A stretch of DNA of 31,962 nt from Apostichopus californicus (GCA_020650975.1 JAIPMN010006072.1:1-31962), one strand, 5' to 3'. Shown: positions 1-11,119, counted from the first letter of the stretch. Numbers and translations: made by a program. The notes: a model not told the origin generated them from the sequence alone.

Positions 1-335
1 GGGAGGGGGGGGGGGCGACATTGAACAGATTGTGTATTTGCTGTTAAGCCTGCTTTGCAATTACCGGGTTTGGATATTTACGAGTGACGAGCTTACCTGT
101 CTCCTCACAGTAATAGCTTAGTGAAGTACCACTGTCCAGAAACAAGGTGTGGTAGAATTTAGTACCATATCATAGATCAGCTAGGCTCACCACCTTTGTC
201 CTAAATGTTGGTCAGGAGTTTAAGAGGGGAGGGGGGGGGGGCGACATTGAACAGATTGTGTATTTGCTGTTAAGCCTGCTTTGCAATTACCGGGTTTGGA
301 TATTTACGAGTGACGAGCTTACCTGTCTCCTCACA
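1..335. repeat. Exact 109-bp direct repeat, 226-bp period
   Basis: Positions 1-109 recur at 227-335 with no difference that I can find by reading, including the run of eleven G that precedes CGACATTGAACAG. The copies are separated by 117 bp (110-226) that do not repeat. Because the first copy begins at the window edge, this may be the right end of a longer tandem array of 226-bp units, or two copies of a dispersed element. I do not recognise the family. The lack of divergence suggests a recent event. Confidence 0.9.
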
Positions 336-1015
336 ACCTCAGCACTCTTGTTCTAACGTGCCTAGAATGAACCGGTAACCTTTAACACTTGTGTGCCTTC
401 AATGTCCAGACCCCTCAGATCAATGCCCCCCCCTTCTCATTCTCCCACATTCCTTCTCAGTTATACCTTTGCATGCTTTCTTAAAACCAAGCAGGGATAA
501 ATTTAGCTTAATATGGAACCAGAAATTTCTGAAGGAGCTCCCGGGCTGTCCCACTCTTTTGTTCCTACATCTGCATCTCCCCTCGGGTTTTCTTCTTGGG
601 GTTTAAACCCTCAAATGTAATACAGGTCTAATAAATATCAATCAAATTAACCGGCTCTACTAAATCGGTTTTGCTGTTTCTTTTATGAACAACTGAGGAC
701 TATTTTCTTAAATCTTTGTGAAAGAATTAAGTATACTGGCACATGATGAAATTGATGACCTAAACATAAATTTATGTTTGTCAGTGTATAGATAAAGGCT
801 AAGAGCTCTGCATGTCAAAGTCTAATAACTATTTCCAATAAAGTCACTCAACTTCCTATCATGATTGTATAGACTTTACAGACTAGTAGAAGAGCAGATA
901 GGAACTTCCTGTTTCATTCCAAATTTGCACAACTAGCGATACAATGCCATTTCCTCAATAACTCTGACATGATACTCTGTCACACGTACATCTCTGTAGT
1001 AGTACTGTGGCCATG

Positions 1016-1031
1016 CACACACACACACACA
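1016..1031. repeat. (CA)8 microsatellite
   Basis: Eight uninterrupted CA dinucleotides, read directly from the sequence. Confidence 0.95.
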
Positions 1032-1375
1032 GTCAAGTATATACTGTATGTATTGGCAATACCCTATATGGGTACATGACACACCTAGTACTGTAAGATT
1101 GACTATCTGAAAATAGTACATAATTTGATAAATAGCTAGCACTGATTGTGTATAGTTTGAAAATAGTGTGAGGAATCGTGCAGAGAAATCGAAACTAAAA
1201 CTTAAAAGTTTATCCTACACGGTAAACTTCCTCAAAAATGGGTATAGTAGTTGCTGTAGAAGCACATACATTTTGAATAGGCGGATGGATTTGAGGTGTG
1301 TATATCGAGGGTTTGATGGATGGGTGTGTGGAGAAAGTGGTTGAAATTGGGATTCAGGATCATTGCTTAGTACTT

Positions 1376-1690
1376 AAAGGGTGTGAAGACTCGCGCAAAA
1401 AGAAACGTCTAATGCCGGTAATCTGACCTAGTTTCGAATGAGGTGTAACAGAAGTGTTAGACACCACCATCGATCCCAGAAAATACGCACACAGCTTGCT
1501 ACCTTCGGTAATTAGACACTAGTGTACAGTCAGTATATACAGCTGCGGTCAATACCCACAGCTCAGTGTACAAACGATACAGCGATGGACATCTCAGGTC
1601 TAGCTAAAGATAACAAGGTAACACTGTCTGCATTTTGTAGCGACAAGCAGAAAACTTCACTTGCAAGCAACGGAAAGTTAACTTAAAAGT
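1376..1690 (+). other. CpG-richer segment with a 33-codon ORF, possibly a dispersed repeat
   Basis: This segment holds clearly more CG dinucleotides than its AT-rich flanks. It contains a small ORF at 1585-1686 that starts at an ATG with G at +4 (GCGATGG) and begins MDISGLAKDNK. A splice-donor-like GTAACA follows codon 11 at 1618, so it could be either a 33-aa ORF or a first coding exon. I find no downstream exon that would continue it. It could equally be a dispersed repeat family; I cannot tell from one copy. Confidence 0.3.
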
Positions 1691-3269
1691 ATAAAAAAAA
1701 GCCTATTATGCAGTAATAGTATTCCATGCATACTAGAACTGTATAATTAATTATACGTTTCACCCAACAATTCCCCTCATAAGCATACACACGTCATTCC
1801 TATCACAGGAGAGCAACTGAGACAGTGACCACTGCACTAGAAACTTATGCAATGTAACTTTCGACCATGGGTTAAGGGGGGGGGGGACATGGCCATGCAA
1901 CTGAAAGTTTTATCCCATTTATAACTAATTGGAAGAATACTTCTGATGGCAACAGCAGAAGTGGATTGCCTCTGGATCAAACCCCACTTTTTAACTCAAG
2001 TTGGGCCGGGGAGGGGACGAGGGATAGAATCCAGGATCTACCAATTAGTTCTAAGGCCTCATAGCTTCTAATGCTACTGCAGGCATGAGCTTGACCATGT
2101 AGTGAATACAACAGCAGATGAGAAAGGCATTGTCAATTCCCATTAGATATACCCCTAAAACTCAAATTTAATTAGAATCTAAAATATCACTGCCTTCCTG
2201 TATATATTCGATAGTGCAATGCCTATTTAACCGATCGTGTGGCGTACTTGTCGATAACTGCTCAAAGTGAATTGACAAAGAGGATCAAATAGCCATGTAG
2301 TATGGACTCCTGTATCTTGAAGATGGAAGAACCGGCCCAAGGATTTAAACGAGCTCAGGAAATGTACCAAATTCTCTCTCGTCCTCCCACCTGTACTCAA
2401 GGCAAAAATACGATAACAAATAGATTTAAAACCAAAGTCGAGGCAAAAAAAGGTGAAAGCCGGTGGAGCAGACCCCTTCATTTCAAATTAGAAGATCAGA
2501 AACAAAAGAAACACTATTAACCAATAAGTCTGTCACAGCAGTATTAAAATGCTCTCTGTTATAAGCCTATTGTTTTTTAACACAGATCAGATTATAGGCT
2601 TCAAAATTACTTCATTCTTGTTGCTATGATCTCTAGCAACCACAAAAGAGTCTGATATTTATAAACAAGTAAAGAGTACCATCTCCTGAATTACCATGTC
2701 ATCAACTAACAAATTCAGTTGATGAAAAAAAGACACTCTTCCAATATTCTTTGCACCAAATGAGCTAGTTATTAACGATTCCATTTGGTAATGGAAATTT
2801 GACGCCCAGACACTCTCTTCGTGCATGTATCAACCACATGGTTATACAAAGCAAATTGGGAACTTGTATTTAATAAAAAAAATTATCATTTTACTTCCTT
2901 ATTTGAAATAAAACTAATTACACAAGTTATAAACCAATAAGTTTCATAGGGGTTTCACCGTTGGCCTAGTTGGCCTACTTGTTTTTTTTAAAACAAATAT
3001 CAACTCAATAATTCCTTAAGTTGCACATTGAGTGTGGTATGTGAAATCTGTGAACAGAATTGTATGGTCTCATGACCCATTGAGCATTAGGCCTAAAGTG
3101 GTTAAGATTATAACAAAAAGGCCTGAAAGAGAGTATTTGCACCCCTTTAGAGTGGTACTGGTAACTGTAGCTGTAAAGCCTACTGGTAACAAGACACTCT
3201 CTATGGGCAAACATCACACGCGGTACCCCTACCAATTGTCGGCATATCTCAATGAAAATGGAGCCACAG

Positions 3270-3665
3270 AGTGTGGTGGTCGAATGGCTAAGGCAATGGA
3301 CTTGTAATCTAAGGATAGTAGTTTCTAGTCCTGGTCAGATCATTACCTTGTGTCGGTTGGGCAAGACACTTTATTTCCATTGCCTTTCTTTACCCAGGTG
3401 TATAAATTGGGACCTGGGAGGTAACTTATAAATATAGTTTGCTCTACTGGTTTGTGGCTGCATCCAGGGAGTTGTTATGGAAACTCCCTGCTGCATCCTA
3501 TTGGAAGTCTTCCAGGGGACACGTAGCTGTGGGTGCACTGTGGTGTTACTAAGTTACCAATGCCCAGGGGTTAAATGTTGTTTAAGTCATGTGACAAGGC
3601 CTTGCCTTGATGAAAGACGGTCATAAAAACGTTGAAAAGGAAGGATGATCTTCTGTACATGAACA
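3270..3665 (+). mobile_element. tRNA-derived SINE
   Basis: The head at about 3271-3340 reads like a degenerate tRNA. It has an A-box-like TGGTCGAATGG and an anticodon-loop-like CTTGTAA in which TGT sits at the anticodon place, and a B-box-like GTTTCTAGTCC. It is followed by a body with TTGGGCAAGACACTTTAT and CCCAGGTGTATAAATTGGGA, a central domain style that I associate with invertebrate SINEs. The box mismatches and long unrelated 3' body exclude a functional tRNA. The 3' boundary near 3665 is approximate, and target duplications were not identified. Confidence 0.65.
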
Positions 3666-4154
3666 AATAATTCTGAAGGAATATCGTTGATGGTTCATTT
3701 GTAAAGGGAGTGACATGAGACACTCTAGCATGCTAATCTAATCATACACTGATTTACTGTTCTACTGCACACAAACTATCAGAGTGCAAAACACAGACTG
3801 TCGTGCACTTTCCATAAGTTACTGTAATCTTTTCATTTGATCAATTATTTCACACAATTGAAGCCTAATTCATTATGAACAACAGATAAAAAGCATTGAA
3901 ATTGTCCATACTCATCCCCCCCCCCCCAAAATGTACAGACAACCATAGAGGCAAACTTTTAGTTTCCTTCTCCAGTCACAACCTCTTGAGCTTATTTTCA
4001 CTTTTGTAGCTTACTATGAACATGATGTAAAGTGAGATAACTGATAGCACAAATGAAAATTGATGATTGTGGGGAGACAGGTAAGCGAGGAAAGAAGTAA
4101 ATAAATTATGTTAAATACACTAAAATATTATATTTATCAGTATGTTATTTCCTA
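3666..4154. other. Non-coding spacer
   Basis: AT-rich with no protein-like frame. It contains a run of twelve C at 3916-3927. Nothing else was recognised. Confidence 0.55.
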
Positions 4155-4456
4155 ATAAACACAAGCAGTGAAAATAAGATTCGCTTAAAACAACAGTACA
4201 GTACTTAGCTTTTTGCAATCAATTTGGTAGAATGTGGTCAATATGTTTGGAACTTTTGAAAAAAATTTCAATACTGCATAAAATCCTACATCGATTTCAG
4301 GTTGATAAACACAAGCAGTGAAAATGAGATTCACTTAAAACAACAGTACAGTACTTAGCATTTTGCATACAATTTTGGTAGAATGTGGTCAATATGTTTG
4401 GAACTTTTGAAACTTTTTCAATACTGCATAAAATCTTACATCGGTTCAGGTTGATA
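4155..4456. repeat. Two-copy tandem duplication, 150-bp unit
   Basis: Copy 1 (about 4155-4304) and copy 2 (about 4305-4456) both start ATAAACACAAGCAGTGAAAA and both end near CATCG, TTCAGGTTGATAAA. They differ by scattered substitutions and 1-3 base indels, such as the A run at 4259-4265 replaced by ACTTTTT-like sequence in copy 2. The short ORFs that cross it on both strands are by-products. Confidence 0.88.
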
Positions 4457-5964
4457 AACTTTAATTGCCAAGAATCATTCCAAGAAATGAAACACATGTT
4501 ACAATTTTCAAAAATTTCTTTAATATCATACTTTCAGAGATATTACATTAATACCACTAAGGTGACAATTTTTCTGGGGAACCAAAATTTTTAGGATAGG
4601 AATGAATCATAAAAGGGTTAAATCACTAAAATTTTGTAGTACTTAGTAACTATTGCATGTCAACAGTTGAAAGTATCACTTTAAGGAAGATTGGTGCAAT
4701 GTCTTTAGTAAAATTTGGTTGATTTATATACTATTTGTGGAAAAGGGAATTTCTGCAACTAGACTTCATTATTAAAAGTGCATCCAATCACAACAGTTAG
4801 AAAAAAAGAAGAAAAAAAAGAAGAAAAAACCACATACATACTGTACATCTCTAGAGAGTTTCTGGCCAAATGAATCTTTCTGCTATGAAATAATGAAAGA
4901 CTATAACAAAAACTGTAGGGAGGATGGAATTGGTTGGGATACGTTAGGGAATTTTCTGTTTTCTTATTTGAAAATGGGGTGACTGGATCTGTGGATGAAG
5001 AACGCACAATACTTTATGGCTATCCTTGTGAAACTTTGGGTGCAATAGGGCCGGATCATTGGCAAACATCCCAGGTCTAAAATGCAATAAATATCCTTTG
5101 TCAACTAGGCAGTATGTTGTGTTTTGCTTTTACTTTCACTTCTGTGGTTCCTAGCTTAAACTCCATAAGGATACTTGTAATTTCCTAATAGATTGAATTT
5201 GTACACACACACGAAAAAAAAGCTCCAAAAAAAAATCTTGGTAAATTTGGTACTGATTAATAGAGCAATGCAGTATAACTTATAAGTATCAGGTGGCTCA
5301 TAAATATAAGGTGGATTGACGACACTGTCTTTGCATTTAAGTGGTATGGGTGGATGAGAAAAGAGTCTTGGGTCGAGTATGTGTCGGGACAGTTACACTA
5401 TACTATACTTACATATGTTGCTTGTGTAAAAGTATTGTATTTTATTTCCTGCTCACACTGAACAGGAAATGCTTGTCGGGGATAATGTTTCCTATAGGAC
5501 TGACTGGGTTAATGCAGGGAATTATTTAGTGTACAAATTGTGTAGCACTTATTGAAGACTGAAATTTGTCTCTCATAAAGTACTGTACCATGGTTCCTGT
5601 GTGAAAAACTACTATATATCTTTACACAAGTGTGTATAGCAGTTTGATCATTTTGCATAGCAGTTTGCAATGCAATGTTTGGAGTAAATTATTCCCTGTA
5701 ATGTACTGTGCATTTATCACAGTACAGCAAAGACTATCATAAAGTGTACAATATATATATTTATATATATACATATATAGTCTGTTCAAAGTAACTCTTT
5801 CGAGATCCGGCTTTAGGAATCACAAATGATTTTGAGTTGGTTAGCAGCATGTTTGATCTCTAGAGGAAGGCAAAATATGTCACCATAACAGAACTAGTAT
5901 TAACAAATGTCTACAGTGGAAATACGACCTTCCTTACCGGTTTCGAACCTCTGGACATACAATC
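4457..5964. other. Non-coding stretch with simple repeats
   Basis: This stretch has an A/G-only purine tract at about 4799-4827 and a TA-rich microsatellite at 5751-5778. No ORF has family resemblance or coding composition. About 170 bp just before the next SINE (5796-5964) is less AT-rich and may belong to an older, unrecognised repeat. Confidence 0.5.
5751..5778. repeat. TA microsatellite
   Basis: An interrupted TA dinucleotide repeat, read directly. Confidence 0.85.
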
Positions 5965-6110
5965 AGCGTCCATAGTCTAGTGGTTAGGGTGTCTGCATAT
6001 AAGCGGGAGGCCTGGGTTCGAATCCCGGTGGAGGCTGGAAGTTTTTTCACTGTTCTTGATTTTCCAACTCATTACGATTTTCATTATATATATATACATA
6101 TAGTCAAGAG
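5965..6110 (+). mobile_element. tRNA-headed SINE or tRNA pseudogene
   Basis: Positions 5965-6036 fold roughly as a cloverleaf. The acceptor arms AGCGTCC and GGAGGCT have one mismatch. An A box TAGTCTAGTGG lies at 5973-5983, a consensus B box GGTTCGAATCC at 6015-6025, and the T stem is CTGGG/CCCGG. The anticodon arm pairs only with a six-base loop (ATATAA), so no sound anticodon can be read. Some 70 bp of unrelated body and a TA-rich tail (to about 6110) follow, as expected of a SINE rather than a working tRNA gene. The D arm resembles tRNA-Glu, but that parentage is a guess. Confidence 0.65.
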
Positions 6111-8929
6111 ACATCTGTATATATCGGTCTGGCTACTGTGCAAGCTTCAAGGCAAGGTACAACAACCACACTAAAATGAAACTGAGCTCTCAAAACATAT
6201 CTGGGACTTAAAAAAGAAGGGAAATTGTTCACTCCATTTCTTGGGAAATCATAAAGCACTCTAATACACAGCTCCGACCAGCACAGGTCTGACCGGTGTT
6301 ATCTCTGTATGGAAGAAAAAAGTTCTTCATATTAAGAAGCAGAGCCGACAAAAGCTACAACTCAATCAACAAGCGTAGCGAATTTGTGTCCAAATGTCGT
6401 CATGACAACCGTTCAAAGAAGCCCCCCTCCACAAAGGAAACAGTCATCTTTGCAAATTTCAGTTGCCTGATGATCGCCACAGTGAAAAGAACCCAATGTG
6501 TTTGTGAAACTGTCTAGTTGCGATGAATGCATAACACCATGCATAACAAGGAGAGTTGCAAAGCGATAGAATAGCGTGTTTATATACATATTAGTCAGCT
6601 GTATTTGCAAATTGCACTGTTCTGGCTGATTTAATTTGCCAATAAACACTTCAGAGTCATAAAGTTCTTACTGATGATATCATAAAACCTAAATTATGTA
6701 AACATTATGTGTCATTAAAATCTTTTTTTATTTGCACGTTCAACTAATGTAAACATTAAAGTACCAACTTTTCGCAGGGTACTGTAGATCTTGACAGCAG
6801 CATGTATGGGTCACACTATGTATGTGTATGTGTATCTGTATATATGTATGCTATTTACATATATCTGATATCTAGTACATATTTCTACTCAAAATGAAAA
6901 ATTAGATGGCATGACATTTTTGATTGCTCATGTTCTTACCAAAATCTAGAAAATTGAGAGAGGCAGAGGCAATGCACGATTGTTGATCGAAAGAAAGCTA
7001 AAACAATCACTTGGTAGAGACAGCTTAAAAGTGCCAGAGAGGTAAAGAAAAAAAAACAGTGAATGTTAGGTAGTGAATGTGCCATGAATAGTTTCAAAAC
7101 ATATTGTGTAACTCAACTAAGTCTATTTCCAGCATTTAAAATGAAAGATCGGTGGAGATGTCGAGCACTTGTTGTAACAGTAAATGCGGTAGTTCAAAAA
7201 TGATACAGGGAGTGTTAACTTACTACCTTTAGACACCTTATCTGGTGACTTCCAATGTACCCTCAAAAATATTTTGCTGAAACACTGTTGCAATGGCAGT
7301 ATGACCAAACTATTACCAGAGACTAAGCAAGAAACCATCTTTTTCACTATATACTATTTGGGAGAGGGAGAGGAAAGGGGTGGGGAGGAGGGGACTACTA
7401 TAAGTATTATTGTGATGCTTTTCCCCATGGGGTAGGCATTAGGGATTGGGAGGTAATGTCCCAGAAAAAATGTGCTCCATCTCTCCCATTGGAGCACCAC
7501 CAACGGTTCAATTATTAAGGATTTAAAAGTACATAAAACTTAACGTTATGACGACAAATCAAGCTGGGTTACTTTTTTGGTATTATGCTTACTTCCATCT
7601 ATAAGGGATAGACTACTGAGTAATTTCAAATTGTTATTTCCTTGTTACAAGGACTTTGCAATTTGTGTAAGGGTGAGAATAGCTCCAACCCTGGGAGGCT
7701 GAATAAATTATCCCTGGAATAAGACTGTGCAAGAGTGCAGAATTACAATAGATAAGCAACCCATGAGGAAGTACCTGGCCAGTGAGACAGAAATGAAGTT
7801 CTTTGTCCACCAAATCCTTGTTCTATGATACATAATATACAATACACTATAGGATGGGTAAATATATATCAAAAATGATTAACTCCAAAGTATTGCAAGA
7901 TCCTTGACAAAGTCCACTGCTGGTAAACATCTGAAAAGACATCATTGGACTTCACCACTCTACTATAGTGTGCAAAGCAATGATTTCACATCGATGTTGA
8001 CCTTGAACTCCCTTTGTATAGCCCTAGTTACTGCAGACTTTAAATGTTGGTTGCATATCTGCAGTCTGCACGGAGGTGTTAGATTGCCTCATACTCACCA
8101 GGTGTCACCAAGCCATACTGTGTATACCATCTTCACATAAGTGTGTATCCCTTAATCTAAACTGATGTGGACCGTACAAACTTTCGGCTGCTTGTTAATA
8201 ACCAATTATTAAGAAAATGGTGATTCCACTAACATTTATTCACCTACAGTGGAACAACTCATGAAGGACGGAAAGAATACATGCTAACCTTTTAGACAAA
8301 CTACGCAATTGAAAACTTCATCATCTCACTATATTGCAATTTACAAAGACATTTTTCTAGAGTGCCCTGGTGAACTTGAAACAAGGATCTTGAAATGCAA
8401 TGCTGAATTTTTTTTCAAAGGACCAATTTCGATGAGAGAACAATGGTTCATTCTTTGGCACATGCTATATAGATGGAAATTTTGCATGTTCGGAACAATT
8501 ACATAACTCTGTTTGTCTGCCCGAAAGACAGAAACAATTATCACCTTAATTATTATTTGTAGCCGTGTATATTCTATAATGGTTCGAATGCAATCATTTT
8601 CAAATCTCATGGGATTTAACTTCCTCAGGTATGACATCATTTCAGTCTGTCCTAATAAAACTGGTAATCAATCTCATTTAGCACTTGGCCTATTGTGCGA
8701 CGACGAAATATGTCACAATGGAGGCAGCATTCACATTGATGTTCATTTAAAGTTTTAATAAACAAATACTGTATTTCTATCCTTGAGATATGTTTTTTCA
8801 CTTTTGTTACTGTGGCTAAAGTTATTTATATCATTGATCTCACTCAGCTAGAACAATTTTTCGCCATGCTTGGGTAGTCAAATATGCAATATAAATAATT
8901 GAAATCACAACATATTCAAATGTACTAAA
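6111..8929. other. Non-coding stretch with no supported gene
   Basis: About 2.8 kb. Open frames of 60-99 codons (6296-6517, 6413-6649, 7904-8140, 8309-8506, 8341-8640, 8513-8758) overlap on opposite strands, have no recognisable domain and show the residue make-up of random AT-rich translation. A G/A-rich tract lies at about 7360-7393. AATAAA at 8757-8762 could serve a plus-strand transcript, but no gene leading to it can be traced. Confidence 0.5.
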
Positions 8930-9740
8930 TATAGGCCTACTTAGAGAAAGAATTGTCTCTAGACACAAGACCCACTTATCAACAGTCTAGCAAGGCCTTG
9001 AGGCTAGATATAAAAAGTGTGTTCACAATGGAGGAAAATCAATAATGCTGCTGTCCTGTTGAGGTCCTAGGCTGTACAACATTATATGTAATTTTCTGGT
9101 TATTTCTCAAAGGTAGCCTTTACTAGGCTGTCACGAAATACTAACAGTACTGTTAATAAAGTTATATAGGCACAGGGTGTATATTCTAGCAGTCCAGTAC
9201 AGAGAGGCCTAGCCTAATCAATAATTTATTACTAGGTCAGCAGATTTGCTGGATTTAGGCAACCAGTCTGTAAACTATCCTGGGTTTACACTGTTTAATA
9301 CCACAAGAGGTTAAATTAAATAAATCTTGGAAGGCTAGAACAAAGGTATTAATGATACATTGTTACCAGGGGCCTAACTAGTACAATTTATTACTGTATA
9401 ACTTAAGGCCAAACTAACCTTAGGTCACTCTTACAACAGTCAGACCTACTGTAGGCCTAGCCCATTGTTGGTAACCGTACAAGTACAACTTACAACAAAC
9501 TAAAGTAACCACTAATGTTAGTAACGTCAAAGGTAATATTAGATTACATGTGACTCACCATGGAACAAATATGTATTTTTCTCCAAACTAAAATCGACTT
9601 AAATGACAACTCATTTATACTAGTCTATGAAGATTTCATGAAATATGTGTCCGTTCCAACATTTTACTTAACTTGTTAGGTTAACACTAACGTTACTTAC
9701 CTTCGAAGTCGATAGGGCGTTAAGTTTGGCCTAGGCGGTT
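8930..9740. repeat. AGGCCTA/CCTAGGC-rich tract
   Basis: Short motifs of the type AGGCCTA, CTAGGC, GGCCTAAC and AACGTTA recur every few tens of bases, for example near 8935, 9065, 9207, 9372, 9453 and 9725. The same style recurs at 21470-21745, just inside intron 1 of ALYREF. It is low-complexity or a remnant of very short dispersed repeats rather than a gene. Confidence 0.55.
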
Positions 9741-10190
9741 ATGCTTCACACAATTTTGAATGTTAAACTTGGAGATCTAAACAAAGTTGAATAAACAAAA
9801 CTGCAGCATATTATTCTTAAACAAAACTTGAAGCATTGCCACTATGCATTTGTTTTCTTACCGTAATTCAAGACCAACGTACGTTGGTAATTCAATACGA
9901 ATTAGCAACTTCGAAATCACGGAGTTGAACTTCCTTGGGCACACCTGTCTACAAATGTTAGTACTACGTAGTCGAGTCTCACTGACGCGGGTGTACTACA
10001 GGGAACCAGGAAAAGACACACGCATGCTTGCGATCTACTTCCGCATTTGCCTGAGTAGCTTGACGTGTGTGCTAACTTCTGAGGCAAATGAGAGAAAACA
10101 CGCTACGCAGATGCTTACGGATTGATGCGTAAGACATGTGCGTGTTTTAGGTTTTCGCTGGGTGACGTATTTCAGACGACGGGCTACTAT
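9703..10190 (-). promoter_or_regulatory. Putative promoter and 5' non-coding exons of an unidentified minus-strand gene
   Basis: From about 9890 to 10190 CG dinucleotides are dense against a CG-poor background. Read on the minus strand, two good splice donors lie just downstream: TTACG|GTAAGAAA (intron begins at 9861) and CGAAG|GTAAGTAAC (intron begins at 9702). A plausible acceptor (TTTGTTTAG) near 9774 would make 9703-9773 a small second exon. No clear coding exon follows, so the coding part would lie farther left, perhaps outside the window. This is an inference from composition and splice motifs only; a plus-strand start is also possible. Confidence 0.3.
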
Positions 10191-10532
10191 GGTCAGGGCC
10201 GGATTTAGACATGTGGAGGCCCGTGGGCAACCTTCAGTGGCGGAGGCACCCCTCCAGTGATCGCCGTCCTGGGGGAGGTGTGTAAGGGGAGGGGTATTGG
10301 ATTTTTTCCAATAATTAAGGGTTCTTGGATGCGAAATGGAAGCGTATATGCATGGCGTAAGCCGCGCGCAATATGATTTTGATTGATATTTGTCAGCCTA
10401 CATTTAATTTTTTTTCTTCTAATTTCCCCTTATATATAAATTTTTTCATGAAGTATGTGGAGGCCCCTTGTTGTGGAGGCCCGTGGGCAGCTGCCCACGT
10501 TGCCCATTGGTAAATCCGGCACTGACTATGGT
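10186..10532. mobile_element. hAT-type MITE with 8-bp target-site duplication
   Basis: The 331-bp element at 10194-10524 begins CAGGGCCGGATTTA and ends with the inverse of CAGTGCCGGATTTA (13 of 14 match). It is flanked by a perfect 8-bp duplication ACTATGGT at 10186-10193 and 10525-10532. An 8-bp duplication and CAG-GCCGG termini are hallmarks of the hAT superfamily. Inside, GTGGAGGCCCGTGGGCA appears near both ends, and an 18-bp perfect palindrome lies at 10482-10499. There is no transposase ORF, so it would be moved only in trans. Confidence 0.88.
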
Positions 10533-11119
10533 TGGTGCATTGCTAAAAACCTTGAGGTGTATTTGTGGCCAAAGGAATTCAAACGGGAAAGGTCTCACTA
10601 TCTACATTGTTTTTGAATGATAAGCTGTTACATTTGCTACGTAATATGAACCTCTAAATTCGGGCCATTCGTATGTGGCTGACCGTTACTGTTACTTAGT
10701 GGGAGGTATACCCAGTTCTAAAACCAAGTTGTGTGCACAAGGCCAAAAGCGGGAGGCCAGAGGGGTCGGGCTCCAGTCCCCCACCTCTGTTGACAGTCGG
10801 GAAAAACATTAGTCAGTTTTTTCCTTCAGGTTCCCCCTCCCCTCAAGAGAAAAGGAAAATGTGCCTCAAAATGTTCTGGGCAGCACCTTCCAATCCCCTA
10901 CATGGAAGTTGCAATGAACAAACCCACACCTGTCCGTAATGGCCATGCCCCCTAATAAAGTCAGTAGTGGAAGGAGGTGGGGATTTGGCTCCTGGCACGT
11001 TTAACTGCTAAAACCATCAACAAAATCCAGAGGTTAATCCCCTCACAGCAGTTCCTTGTCTTTAATTACATTTCATGTGAAGCGAAAGAATAGTTTGCAA
11101 GTTAACCCTGGCTGAAATT
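10533..11119. other. Non-coding spacer
   Basis: No protein-like frame. The 68-codon plus-strand frame at 10733-10939 is proline- and serine-rich only because the DNA is C-rich there. Nothing else was recognised. Confidence 0.5.

Larger units (their letters stand above)
336..3269. other. Non-coding stretch with no supported gene
   Basis: About 2.9 kb of AT-rich sequence. The short open frames here, such as those around 391-606 and 2227-2520, lack family resemblance, plausible splice context and protein-like composition. Distinct items inside are a CA microsatellite (1016-1031), a CpG-richer segment (1376-1690) and an eleven-G run (1876-1886). Otherwise I see nothing. Confidence 0.6.

Noticed and set aside
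391-606. 71-codon plus-strand frame near the left edge
   Set aside because: Leucine- and proline-rich from C/T-rich DNA, with no domain or splice context.
5965-6036. Functional tRNA gene
   Set aside because: The acceptor arm has a mismatch, the anticodon arm does not form a seven-base loop, and a SINE-like body with a TA-rich tail follows.
8341-8640. Minus-strand 99-codon frame and its plus-strand neighbours at 8309-8758
   Set aside because: Opposite-strand frames overlap, residues reflect AT-rich random translation, and no splice or family support exists.
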